Shown here: positions 26,575 through 35,488 of the stretch, piece after piece
How the letters are laid out: the number at the start of each line of letters is the position of its first letter
Numbering within the stretch: position 1 is the first letter of the stretch
Assembly (NCBI GenBank): GCA_025698865.1
Contig: JAILWQ010000002.1
Span: 394,385 to 458,384 of the forward strand
Direction of reading: 5' to 3'
DNA length: 64,000 nt
Origin: Erythrobacter sp.
GTDB lineage: Bacteria; Pseudomonadota; Alphaproteobacteria; Sphingomonadales; Sphingomonadaceae
Notes under the pieces: model-generated
Told to the model about the DNA's origin: nothing
The model's input: only the letters and a program-made list of their open reading frames with translations
Database searches by the model: none
Position numbers and translations under genes: made by a program

Positions 26575-27074
26575 CACAGCATCCCCAGTTCGAGACGCGC
26601 CTCGTCGGTCATCTTTTCCGGGCCCCAGGGCGGGTCCCACACCAGATTGACCTCGGCATCGCGCACGCCAGGCACGCTCGCGGCGCGCAGCTCGACCTCG
26701 CCCGGCATCGATTCGGCGACCGGGCAGTGCGGCGTCGTCAGCGTCATGGTAACGATCACGTCGGCCTCCTCGGACACCTCGACCCCGTAGATCAGGCCCA
26801 GATCGTAGATGTTTACCGGGATTTCCGGATCGTAGATTTCCTTCAACGCGGCGACCACGTCCTGCTGCAATTTGCCACCGGGGCCGGACGCGGCTTCGGT
26901 ATCGGGCGTCTTCTGGAGGAAACCCTCGAGATAGTCTCGCTTGCGCCCCATAGTCTCGCGCGGGCTTTCCTCGACCGCGTCCTCAACCCGGGCGCGCGGC
27001 GGCTTGTCCAGCACCTGTTCGTTGGGCGCGGGCGCCGCCACGAAATCCGTCTCGTCTGTGTTCGTATCCGTCAT
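26574..27074 (-). CDS. sufT: SUF system maturation protein, DUF59 (SufT type)
   Basis: 166 aa. The MIP18/DUF59 domain occupies about 65-166, with Y-D-P-E-I-P-V-N-I-Y-D-L-G-L-I-Y and the conserved reactive cysteine in T-T-P-H-C-P-V-A. The N-terminal 60 residues are charged and probably disordered. Members aid Fe-S maturation of particular proteins. Start overlaps the sufS stop by 4 bp. Confidence 0.9.
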   Translation of the reverse strand: MTDTNTDETDFVAAPAPNEQVLDKPPRARVEDAVEESPRETMGRKRDYLEGFLQKTPDTEAASGPGGKLQQDVVAALKEIYDPEIPVNIYDLGLIYGVEVSEEADVIVTMTLTTPHCPVAESMPGEVELRAASVPGVRDAEVNLVWDPPWGPEKMTDEARLELGML

Positions 27075-28288
27075 CCGAAGATCCTCTGGGTGCGTTCGAT
27101 GCCGCGCATCAGCGCCGCGATGTCGCTCTCGTCCGAGTAGAGCCCGAAGCTTGCGCGCGCGGTGGCGGGAACACCGAGATGCTCCATCAGCGGCTGCGCG
27201 CAGTGGTGGCCGGCCCGGATCGCGACGTTTTCCTCGTCCAATATGGTGCCGAGATCATGCGGATGAACCCCCTGGAGCGCGAAACTTACGATGCCGGCGC
27301 TGTCCTCGGGCCCGAACAGCGTCACCGAATTGAGCGAGCGCAGCTGGTCGCGCAGTGTTCCGGCCAGTCTTCGCTCGTGTTCGAGAAGCCGCTCCGTCCC
27401 GTGTTCCGCCACGTAGTCGATCGCCGCGTGGAGCGCGATCGCCTCGGTGATCATCGGCGTTCCCGCCTCGAAGCGCTGGGGGGCCGGGGCGTAGGTGGTG
27501 CCGTCGAACGCGACCTTGTCGATCATCGCGCCGCCGCCCTGCCACGGGGGCATGTCCTGTAGGATTTCCTCTCGCGCCCACAGCACGCCGATGCCCGTGG
27601 GGCCATAAAGCTTGTGCGCCGAGAAGGCGTAGAAATCGCAGTCGAGCGCCGCCATGTCGAGCGCCATGCGAGGCGCCGCCTGGCATCCGTCGACAAGCAG
27701 CTTCGCCCCCACCGAATGCGCGAGGTCCGCCGCCCGTCGCACGTCGAGCACGCTGCCGAGCACGTTGGAGATATGGGCCAGCGACACCAGTCTGGTGCGC
27801 GAGGTCAGCAGCCCGGCGAGCGCGTCGAGGTCGATGCAGTGATCCTCGGTCAGCGGACAGACATCGATCACCGCGCCGGTCTTTTCCGCCAGCATCTGCC
27901 ACGGGACGATGTTGGAATGATGCTCCAGCGTGGACAGGACGATCCGGTCGCCTTCGCGGATATTCGCCGTCCCCCAAGTGGCGGCGACCAGATTGATCGC
28001 CTCGGTCGCGCCGCGCACGAACACGATCTCGCTGTCCGATTTCGCACCGACGAAATCCGCCACCCGCCGCCGCGCCGCCTCGTAGCCGAGCGTCATCTCG
28101 GCGCTGCGCGAATAGACGCCGCGATGGACCGTGGCGTAGTCCTCGCCCAGCGCCTGCGCCATCGCGTCGATCACGGCCCGGGGCTTCTGCGCCGTCGCGG
28201 CGGTGTCGAGATAATGCCAGGGCTCGCCGGTCCTGGTGACCAGCCCCGGAAAGTCGGCCTTGCGGGAAACGGTCGCGGCCTCGCTCAC
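27071..28288 (-). CDS. sufS: Cysteine desulfurase SufS
   Basis: 405 aa. PLP-dependent enzyme that takes sulfur from cysteine for Fe-S assembly. The PLP lysine lies in F-S-A-H-K-L-Y-G-P-T-G, and the persulfide cysteine is C363 in R-A-G-H-H-C-A-Q, the group II (SufS) pattern. H-H-S-N-I-V-P-W is also present. No SufE gene is seen in the operon, so the sulfur acceptor is probably SufB directly or a SufE encoded elsewhere. Overlaps sufD and sufT by 4 bp each. Confidence 0.95.
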   Translation of the reverse strand: MSEAATVSRKADFPGLVTRTGEPWHYLDTAATAQKPRAVIDAMAQALGEDYATVHRGVYSRSAEMTLGYEAARRRVADFVGAKSDSEIVFVRGATEAINLVAATWGTANIREGDRIVLSTLEHHSNIVPWQMLAEKTGAVIDVCPLTEDHCIDLDALAGLLTSRTRLVSLAHISNVLGSVLDVRRAADLAHSVGAKLLVDGCQAAPRMALDMAALDCDFYAFSAHKLYGPTGIGVLWAREEILQDMPPWQGGGAMIDKVAFDGTTYAPAPQRFEAGTPMITEAIALHAAIDYVAEHGTERLLEHERRLAGTLRDQLRSLNSVTLFGPEDSAGIVSFALQGVHPHDLGTILDEENVAIRAGHHCAQPLMEHLGVPATARASFGLYSDESDIAALMRGIERTQRIFG

Positions 28289-29034
28289 AGATGCCGGTCC
28301 AGCTTGTCGAGCGCGACGCGCATCAACCGCCCGCGCGCCTCCTCGTCATCCAGCGACACCAGCGCGTCGCCGATAAAGGCCTGCACCAGCAGCCGCCGCG
28401 AAAGTTCGGGCGGAATACCGCGAGCCGCCATGTAGTAGCGCGCCGCCTCGTCGAGCTGGCCGACCGTCGCGCCGTGAGCGCATTTGACGTCGTCGGCAAA
28501 GATCTCGAGCTGCGGCACGGCATTCACGCTCGCGCCCTTTTCCAGCAGCAGGCCCTTGAAATCCTGCGCCGCGTCGGTCTTCTGCGCGTGGCGCACCACA
28601 TCGATCGAACCGAGGAAATTGCCCGTTCCCTGCCCCCAGTGGACACTGCGGACGGTCTGGTTGCTGGTGCCTTCGGGCTCGGCATGGACGGTACGGGTCA
28701 CGAATTCGCGCACCGTTTCGCGCCCGCCCACGGTGATGCCGCCGAATTCGAAATGCGCGCCCCTGGCGAGCGTCACCTCGACTTCGACCCGCGCATATTC
28801 GGCGGACGCCAGCACCGCGAACAGTTCGCACCGCCCGCCCTCGCCCACGCTCACGCGCAGCCGGCGGACGTCGGTTCCGGGCGTATCCTCGCCATCCTCG
28901 ATCACGATGCAGTCGCGCCAGCTTTCACCCGGGCCAACCGCGATCTCGTCCCAGCCGGGCACCGCGCTCAGGCGATCTACCGCGGCGTAGCGCCACGCTT
29001 CCTCGCGGGTCGTCGGCAGCGGCGCCGCGCTCAC
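28285..29034 (-). CDS. sufD: Fe-S cluster assembly scaffold subunit SufD
   Basis: 249 aa, shorter than E. coli SufD (about 420) because the N-terminal helical region is reduced, as is usual in alphaproteobacteria. The beta-helix core is recognisable by G-N-F-L-G-S-I-D-V-V, D-F-K-G-L-L-L-E-K, D-D-V-K-C-A-H-G-A-T-V-G-Q-L-D and Y-M-A-A-R-G-I-P. It forms the SufBCD scaffold. Overlaps both neighbours by 4 bp. Confidence 0.92.
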   Translation of the reverse strand: MSAAPLPTTREEAWRYAAVDRLSAVPGWDEIAVGPGESWRDCIVIEDGEDTPGTDVRRLRVSVGEGGRCELFAVLASAEYARVEVEVTLARGAHFEFGGITVGGRETVREFVTRTVHAEPEGTSNQTVRSVHWGQGTGNFLGSIDVVRHAQKTDAAQDFKGLLLEKGASVNAVPQLEIFADDVKCAHGATVGQLDEAARYYMAARGIPPELSRRLLVQAFIGDALVSLDDEEARGRLMRVALDKLDRHL

Positions 29035-29459
29035 TTGGCCCTCGCCCGCACTTCGGCGAGATAGCGAACGCCCGCTTCGTGCGCCGCGTCGAGACAGGGA
29101 ACCAGCGTTTCGGCATGGGCCTGCATCAGCCGGTTGCGTTCTTCGATGGGGACATCGAGCGAGCTCAGCCGGTTCATCTCCGGAACCTCGGGCGCGAAGC
29201 AGCGCAGCATGGCGCCGCAGCGGATGCCGTCGATTTCCTTGTCGCCGGTGCTCTGGTTCGTGCGGCAGCTGAGCTGGCCGTCCTGCGCGGAGAGGCCGCC
29301 TTTCCAGGTTTCCAGCTTGCGGCCAATGACCACGATCTCCTCGGCGACCTCCTCGCTCGGTGCCGTGACGAAAGTCGGCAGCGGCGGGGGCGTTGCGGGA
29401 GCAGCGGCGGGAGCTGCGGTCGCCTGAGCGAACAACAGGATCGATGCGAGAATGCTCAT
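29031..29459 (-). CDS. Hypothetical exported protein inside the suf operon
   Basis: 142 aa. Starts with a hydrophobic, Ala/Pro-rich signal-like segment (M-S-I-L-A-S-I-L-L-F-A-Q-A-T-A-A-P), so it is probably exported, unlike the cytosolic Suf proteins. Four cysteines (S-C-R, R-C-G-A-M-L-R-C, V-P-C-L-D) could form two disulfides. I do not recognise the family. It is held between sufC and sufD by 4-bp overlaps on both sides, so it must be made together with them. Confidence 0.7.
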   Translation of the reverse strand: MSILASILLFAQATAAPAAAPATPPPLPTFVTAPSEEVAEEIVVIGRKLETWKGGLSAQDGQLSCRTNQSTGDKEIDGIRCGAMLRCFAPEVPEMNRLSSLDVPIEERNRLMQAHAETLVPCLDAAHEAGVRYLAEVRARAK

Positions 29460-30202
29460 GCCGCCATCACCTTTTCATAGCCTTCGTTTTCGAGCTCGAG
29501 CGCGAGTTCGGGTCCGCCCGTCTTCACGATCCGCCCCTGCGACAGGATATGGACGAAATCGGGCCGGACATATTCGAGCAGGCGCTGGTAATGCGTGATC
29601 AGCAGCACCGCCTTGTCCTCGGCGCGCATGATGGCGTTGATCCCGTCACCGACCACCCGAAGCGCATCGATGTCGAGCCCGCTGTCGGTTTCGTCGAGCA
29701 CGGCGAATTTTGGATCGAGAATGCCCATCTGGACCATCTCGGCGCGCTTCTTCTCGCCACCGGAAAAGCCGACATTCACATTGCGCTTGAGCATGTCCAT
29801 GTCGAGCTTGAGCAAGCCCGCCTTCTCCTTGGCGAGCTTCAGGAATTCGCCGCCGGTCAGCGGCTCCTCGCCGCGCGCCTTGCGCTGCGCGTTCAGCGCC
29901 TCGCGCAGGAACTGGACGTTGGAAACGCCGGGAATCTCGACCGGGTACTGGAAGCCGAGGAACAGCCCGGCGGCGGCGCGCTCGTGCGGCTCCATTTCGA
30001 GAAGGTCTTTCCCCTCGAACGTCACCGATCCGCCGGTAACCTCGTAACCCGGACGACCGCCCAGCACGTAAGACAGAGTGGACTTGCCCGCGCCGTTCGG
30101 ACCCATGATGGCATGGACCTCGCCCGCATTCACTTCCAGCGTCAGGCCCTTGAGGATTTCTTTGCCGGCGATTTCGGCGTGGAGATTGTCGATTTTCAGC
30201 AT
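29456..30202 (-). CDS. sufC: Fe-S cluster assembly ATPase SufC
   Basis: 248 aa ABC-type ATPase of SufBCD. Walker A G-P-N-G-A-G-K-S-T near residue 35, the signature F-S-G-G-E-K-K-R-A-E near 145 and Walker B with D-E-T-D-S-G-L-D are intact. The ATG at 30202 is preferred over longer starts because M-L-K-I-D-N-L-H is the usual SufC beginning; it overlaps the MORN-like gene by 7 bp. Confidence 0.96.
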   Translation of the reverse strand: MLKIDNLHAEIAGKEILKGLTLEVNAGEVHAIMGPNGAGKSTLSYVLGGRPGYEVTGGSVTFEGKDLLEMEPHERAAAGLFLGFQYPVEIPGVSNVQFLREALNAQRKARGEEPLTGGEFLKLAKEKAGLLKLDMDMLKRNVNVGFSGGEKKRAEMVQMGILDPKFAVLDETDSGLDIDALRVVGDGINAIMRAEDKAVLLITHYQRLLEYVRPDFVHILSQGRIVKTGGPELALELENEGYEKVMAA

Positions 30203-30423
30203 TTTCTGGTCTTGTCCGTCGTCTTGTAGGGCATTCCGTCGGCGTCGTAGGTCGTCCATTCGCCAACCTGTTCACCACGATCGAAGTGGCCCGATCGTTT
30301 CAGCGTGCCGTCGGTCCTGAACCATTCCCAGTAACCGTGCAGCTCGTCGCCAAGCATCTGGCCGCGAGCGCAGATCGTGCCGCCTTTGTGGCGCTCGATC
30401 CGCTCTCGCGTTTCTTGCGTCAC
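30196..30423 (-). CDS. Small MORN-repeat-like protein
   Basis: 75 aa. G-Y-W-E-W-F-R-T-D-G-T-L-K-R-S-G-H-F-D-R-G-E and G-E-W-T-T-Y-D-A-D-G are MORN_2-type repeats as found in YwqK-like proteins. It is soluble, with two cysteines (I-C-A and the final C). The biochemical role of such short MORN proteins is unknown. It is coupled to DUF559 (4-bp overlap) and to sufC (7-bp overlap). Confidence 0.7.
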   Translation of the reverse strand: MTQETRERIERHKGGTICARGQMLGDELHGYWEWFRTDGTLKRSGHFDRGEQVGEWTTYDADGMPYKTTDKTRKC

Positions 30424-30986
30424 TTGCGCCCCCCTGGCTGGCTACGGGACTCTCGACTGCGAGGCGGCCCGTTGCCGGCGCGATCGTAGCGCGGTCTGGT
30501 CTGACGCGGATTTTCCGCCTCGTGCCGGCGCCGTGCGGCCTGACGATCGCGCAGGCGGCGGTTCATGGCTTCGAACACGTCGCCCATCGCCTCGTCGGGC
30601 TCGGCAAGGATGCGCGCGGCGGAGATCCGCAGCACCTCGATCCCCACGGCGGCAAGGCTCCTGTCGCGGCGCGATTGCAGGGTGTCCGCCTCGTCCTCCT
30701 CGATATCGACCGCGAGGCCCAGAGGATGCGAGACGAAATCGAGAATCGCCGAGCCGACCACCACGTGCCGCCCGAACTTGTACTTGCCGAAATCCTCCGC
30801 CGCGAAGCGCGCGGCGAGCGCCTTGTGCGCATCCGAAGAATTGCGCCGCCGATCCCGCGCCCGTTCGTGCAGCGCGTCGAGCCGCTTCTCCGAAATCTCC
30901 CACCCGCGGCCACGCTTCTTGATGGAAGGCGCGTCGTCGGCGGTCTCGGACGGATCGCGCAGCTGGAGGGTTTTGCGGTCGGTCAT
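30420..30986 (-). CDS. DUF559 domain protein (nuclease-like fold)
   Basis: 188 aa. Residues about 50-135 (F-G-K-Y-K-F-G-R-H-V-V-V-G-S-A-I-L-D-F-V, L-A-V-D-I-E-E-D-E-A-D, R-R-D-R-S-L-A-A-V-G-I-E-V-L-R-I) follow the DUF559 pattern, a domain related to very-short-patch-repair type endonucleases. The usual catalytic acidic positions (D in I-L-D-F and D/E in V-D-I-E) look present, but the glycine after the second acid is replaced. The C-terminal 45 residues are Arg-rich and disordered. Function in an Fe-S operon is unknown. Confidence 0.72.
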   Translation of the reverse strand: MTDRKTLQLRDPSETADDAPSIKKRGRGWEISEKRLDALHERARDRRRNSSDAHKALAARFAAEDFGKYKFGRHVVVGSAILDFVSHPLGLAVDIEEDEADTLQSRRDRSLAAVGIEVLRISAARILAEPDEAMGDVFEAMNRRLRDRQAARRRHEAENPRQTRPRYDRAGNGPPRSRESRSQPGGRK

Positions 30987-31212
30987 CTCCCGCGCCTCCG
31001 TTTTGCCAAGTTATTCAAAATCAAGAAGCACGGAAGCCCGTAAAACACAGCGGCAAAGAAAGCCCACACTGTGATGCCTTCGACCGTAGCGTCGTCACTA
31101 ATAAATGGCCAAAGAGGGGGCTCACCAAGGAGCCAAATGGACAACCCAAAGGCAGGAATGGCGAGAAACAGCCAAAGCATCCAAAGAAGTCGAGAATTCG
31201 AACTATCGAGCA

Positions 31213-31216
<4 letters not shown>
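30983..31216 (-). CDS. Small membrane protein, AT-richer than its surroundings
   Basis: 77 aa with two hydrophobic helices (about 10-30 and 45-68) and a basic end K-R-R-R-G-R, likely cytoplasmic. GC is about 52% (93 of 180 bases from 31021 to 31200), against 60-70% in single 60-bp lines of sufB and the DUF559 gene, which points to later acquisition. Yet it overlaps sufB and the DUF559 gene by exactly 4 bp on each side. I do not recognise the family. Confidence 0.65.
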
Positions 31217-32705
<1,489 letters not shown>

Positions 32706-32709
<4 letters not shown>

Positions 32710-33128
32710 GCCATTTCTTTCGCGGGCGCGGGATGCGTGCCCAGTTGAGTCAGGGGAATCGCCGCCAGCGCACCGCGCAGGGCGTCGTTGATGACCGGCC
32801 AGTGCGACCGGACGCTGCAATCATGGTCCACCACGCAAGTACCGCCGTCGATGCAGGCGGTGAGCGCGATCGGCCCTTCCACCGCCTCGACGATGTCGGC
32901 AACGCTGATCGCCGCGGCGGGCCGGGCGAGTTGAAGACCGCCGCCCGCTCCGCGCGTCGAGTGCAACAGCCCGGCAGCGGACAGCTTGCTCACCAGCTTC
33001 TGCACGGTGGGCAGCGGCAGGCCGGTCTCGACCGCCAGTTCGGACGCGCTGGTGCGAGCCCCGCCACAATGGCGGGCCGCGGCGCTCATCGTCAGGACGG
33101 CGTAATCGGCGAGGTTGGAAAGGCGCAT
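32706..33128 (-). CDS. Rrf2 family transcriptional regulator (IscR/SufR-like), head of the suf operon
   Basis: 140 aa. The winged helix (1-65) reads [14 protein letters not shown] and includes [18 protein letters not shown]. Three cysteines at C92, C98 and C104 have the spacing of the IscR [2Fe-2S] site, with a histidine shortly after. Such regulators sense cluster supply and control suf genes. As the first cistron it probably controls its own operon. Confidence 0.92.
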
Positions 33129-33140
33129 CTCTTAAATCAG

Positions 33141-33170
33141 ACCATATCGTTCCGATTGGCGAGCTAGTCA
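33141..33170 (-). promoter_or_regulatory. Possible suf operon promoter
   Basis: On the minus strand TGACTA (33170-33165) and TATGGT (33146-33141) are separated by 18 bp, upstream of the Rrf2 gene start at 33128. The match is moderate. I could not identify a convincing IscR or RirA operator in the 92-bp gap to the AraC gene. Confidence 0.25.
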
Positions 33171-33220
33171 TCCGGCCCGCGCCTTTCAACGCATTTCCGC
33201 CTCCTGCGAGTCGTTAGCAG

Positions 33221-34150
33221 CTATGCGTCGCCCGCGCTCCCCGGCCCGTCGGGCGCCAGCTCGCGCAGGTTCCTGGAATCGAGCATCTCGCGAAGGAAGG
33301 GCGACTCGCCATCGCCGAGCCGGGCCGGGGTGCGACCGGCGAACAGGCGCAGTTCGCGGATCATGTGGGGCTGGTCGTAGAACGCTTCCGCGATCTCGGC
33401 CTCGTATTCGTCGCTCAGCATCGGCAGCGACAGCAGCGCCGCTGCTCGCAGCGCCCGGTACTTGCGACGCAACGCCACCGGGGCGAGGCCGAAATACCGT
33501 TCGATCAGACGCTGGGTCTGTCGCGCGGAATACCCGCTCTGTGCATAGAGCGCGTCCAGATCGGGCACCAGCGAGCGGGCGAGCCAGGCATTGGTAGCGG
33601 CGATCAGGCGCGCGTGGCCCGCCACGACCGGGCGGACCGCGCCCCGGATCATCTCGCCCAGCTGCACCGCGCAGGCCGGCCCATCCATTCGGCCGTCACG
33701 ATAGGCGGCGCACAGATCGCGGCCCCGGGCGACCAGTGTGGGGTCGAGCCAGTCGCCGGCATCGTAGAGCCGGTTGGCGTGTGCCTTCGCATCGAGCCCG
33801 GTGAGAGCTGCCCAGCCCAGCGGCGAAAGCGCCGCGCCGATGGCGTGGAACGGACCGTCCATCTTGAAATGCGCGGCCTGTGCGAAGGGCGTCAGAAGGT
33901 TGACTTCGTGCGAGGGATCGCTTCCCCCGCCGGGCAGCGCCATCGCCCCCTTGCCCATTGCGAACAGCGTTAGGTGGCCGATTGCGGCCGGCTGGATATC
34001 GTCGATCCGCGCATCGTCGCAGCGGAAATGATAGAAGGTGGTGACGTAATCGGCGAGTTCGGGCGGGGTACCGAGATAGTCGAGCGTGAATCGGCTCGGG
34101 GGCGTCAGACGCGACGCATCAACCCCAAGATTCATGCCCCCGTGAACCAT
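33221..34150 (-). CDS. AraC family transcriptional regulator
   Basis: 309 aa. An N-terminal cupin-like sensing region (about 15-190) precedes the double helix-turn-helix domain near the C terminus, with L-D-A-L-Y-A-Q-S-G-Y-S-A-R-Q-T-Q-R-L-I and F-G-L-A-P-V-A-L-R-R-K-Y-R. The ATG at 34150 is chosen because AAGGGG lies 6 nt upstream; an ATG 15 bp later is also possible. Longer in-frame starts would translate through a strong intrinsic terminator at 34222-34256. Ligand and targets unknown. Confidence 0.85.
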   Translation of the reverse strand: MVHGGMNLGVDASRLTPPSRFTLDYLGTPPELADYVTTFYHFRCDDARIDDIQPAAIGHLTLFAMGKGAMALPGGGSDPSHEVNLLTPFAQAAHFKMDGPFHAIGAALSPLGWAALTGLDAKAHANRLYDAGDWLDPTLVARGRDLCAAYRDGRMDGPACAVQLGEMIRGAVRPVVAGHARLIAATNAWLARSLVPDLDALYAQSGYSARQTQRLIERYFGLAPVALRRKYRALRAAALLSLPMLSDEYEAEIAEAFYDQPHMIRELRLFAGRTPARLGDGESPFLREMLDSRNLRELAPDGPGSAGDA

Positions 34151-34221
34151 TCGCACCCCTTCGGTGTGCGACCCGGAGGCACTGGTGGCGCAAAATGTGC
34201 GGCGAATCCAGCGGCCATTGC

Positions 34222-34256
34222 CAAAAAAAGGGCGGCCTTCCGAAAGGAAAGCCGCC
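34222..34256 (-). terminator. Strong intrinsic terminator in the AraC gene leader
   Basis: The minus-strand RNA GGGCGGCUUUCC-UUUC-GGAAGGCCGCCC forms a 12-bp stem with a UUUC loop and one U-G pair, followed by seven U. On the plus strand the U-G pair would be a C-A mismatch and the T tract is absent, so it works on the minus strand. It lies 72 bp before the AraC-family start codon with no minus-strand gene ending before it. Confidence 0.85.
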
Positions 34257-34333
34257 CCTGTGAGTTGAGGAACCCGCCACATGAATGCGCCGAGCCCTTC
34301 GGGTCGCAAAACCCGGATAGCGTGGATCGATTG
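34222..34333 (-). ncRNA. Candidate small RNA or attenuated leader upstream of the AraC gene
   Basis: A -10-like TACAAT (34345-34340, minus strand) predicts a start near 34333; the -35 region is not convincing. The roughly 110-nt transcript would contain a hairpin with stem CGGGT/ACCCG, an unpaired stretch with CCUCAACUC (anti-Shine-Dalgarno-like), then the terminator. It could be a stand-alone trans-acting sRNA or a leader whose terminator controls read-through into the AraC-family gene. No Rfam family is recognised by eye. Confidence 0.4.
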
Positions 34334-34437
34334 CGAATGATTGTATGCAAGCGACATCATCTGAGGTCGCGGGCGATATTTTCTCTCGAATGTTCCACGC
34401 CTCGACAGTTTATCGTGACGCCAATAGGGCTTCGCCC

Positions 34438-35478
34438 ATGCTGTTCCCCCTCTTCAGGCCCGCCCTCTTCCGCATCGACCCCGAGCGGGCACACCGGTTG
34501 ACGATCGCGATGCTGAAAAAGGCGCCGAAACGCCGCTCGCCGGGGGCGGGGTCGGGGTCGGGGCGGCTGGCGACCGAAATTGCGGGCTTGCGATTTCCCA
34601 ATCCGGTCGGCCTCGCGGCAGGGTTTGACAAGGACGCCGAAGTGCCCGCGGCGATGTTCGGACTGGGCTTCGGCGCGGTCGAGGTCGGTTCGATCACCCC
34701 GCGGCCGCAGGCCGGCAATCCCAGGCCCCGCCTCTTCCGGCTGGTGGAAGACCGGGCGGTCATCAACCGGATGGGTTTCAACAATGGCGGCGCCGACGCC
34801 GCAGTCCAAAGGCTCGCCGGGCGCCGGCATGGACCGGGAGTGCTCGGCATCAATATCGGTGCGAACAAGGACAGCACCGACCGGATCGCGGAGTATGCGG
34901 CAATGACGCGCCGGATGGCCCCGCTCGCCGATTATCTCGCCGTCAACATTTCGAGCCCGAACACGCCCGGACTGCGCGCGCTGCAGGACGAGGCTGGGCT
35001 GACCGGGCTGCTCGATGCCGTGTTCGAGGCTCGGGGAACTGAGGGCCCGCCGGTCTTCCTCAAGGTCGCGCCCGATCTCGAACCCGCGGATATCGACGCC
35101 ATCGCCCGGATCGCCCTGTCCTCCGGGCTCGCCGGGCTGATCGTCTCGAACACCACCATTTCGCGTCCCGCGCTTCGTTCGGCCTATGCTGGAGAAACAG
35201 GCGGCCTCTCCGGCGCGCCGCTGCGTGACCTTGCGCTCGAGCGGGTACGCAATTTCCGCAAGGCCACCGGGGGGGCGATTCCGCTGATCGGCGTAGGCGG
35301 CATCTCCACCACCGAGGATGCCTGGGCAAGGATCCGCGCCGGTGCGAGCCTGGTCCAGCTGTACAGCGCCATGGTCTATGAGGGGCCGGCCCTGCCGGGA
35401 CGGATCGTCCGCGGTCTCGAGCGGCTGATGGACCGCGACGGGTTCGGCTCGATTGCCGAAGCGGTCGGAAGCGAATAA
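34438..35478 (+). CDS. pyrD: Quinone-dependent dihydroorotate dehydrogenase
   Basis: 346 aa, class 2 enzyme of pyrimidine synthesis, membrane-associated through its N-terminal helix (L-F-R-I-D-P-E-R-A-H-R-L-T). FMN and substrate motifs are complete: N-P-V-G-L-A-A-G-F-D-K, R-M-G-F-N-N-G-G, N-I-S-S-P-N-T-P-G-L-R with the catalytic serine type of class 2, K-V-A-P-D-L and G-V-G-G-I. ATG 34438 is the usual start M-L-F-P-L-F-R-P. The gamma-glutamyltransferase gene follows 10 bp after the stop. Confidence 0.95.
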   Translation: MLFPLFRPALFRIDPERAHRLTIAMLKKAPKRRSPGAGSGSGRLATEIAGLRFPNPVGLAAGFDKDAEVPAAMFGLGFGAVEVGSITPRPQAGNPRPRLFRLVEDRAVINRMGFNNGGADAAVQRLAGRRHGPGVLGINIGANKDSTDRIAEYAAMTRRMAPLADYLAVNISSPNTPGLRALQDEAGLTGLLDAVFEARGTEGPPVFLKVAPDLEPADIDAIARIALSSGLAGLIVSNTTISRPALRSAYAGETGGLSGAPLRDLALERVRNFRKATGGAIPLIGVGGISTTEDAWARIRAGASLVQLYSAMVYEGPALPGRIVRGLERLMDRDGFGSIAEAVGSE

Positions 35479-35488
35479 CGCGCTCGCC

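Noticed and set aside
33129-33220. IscR or RirA operator upstream of the suf operon
   Set aside because: Expected by context, but I found no half-site arrangement good enough to name; only a weak promoter is listed.
34151-34360. N-terminal extension of the AraC-family protein by about 70 residues
   Set aside because: It would translate through a strong intrinsic terminator and has no family resemblance; a good ribosome-binding site precedes the ATG at 34150.
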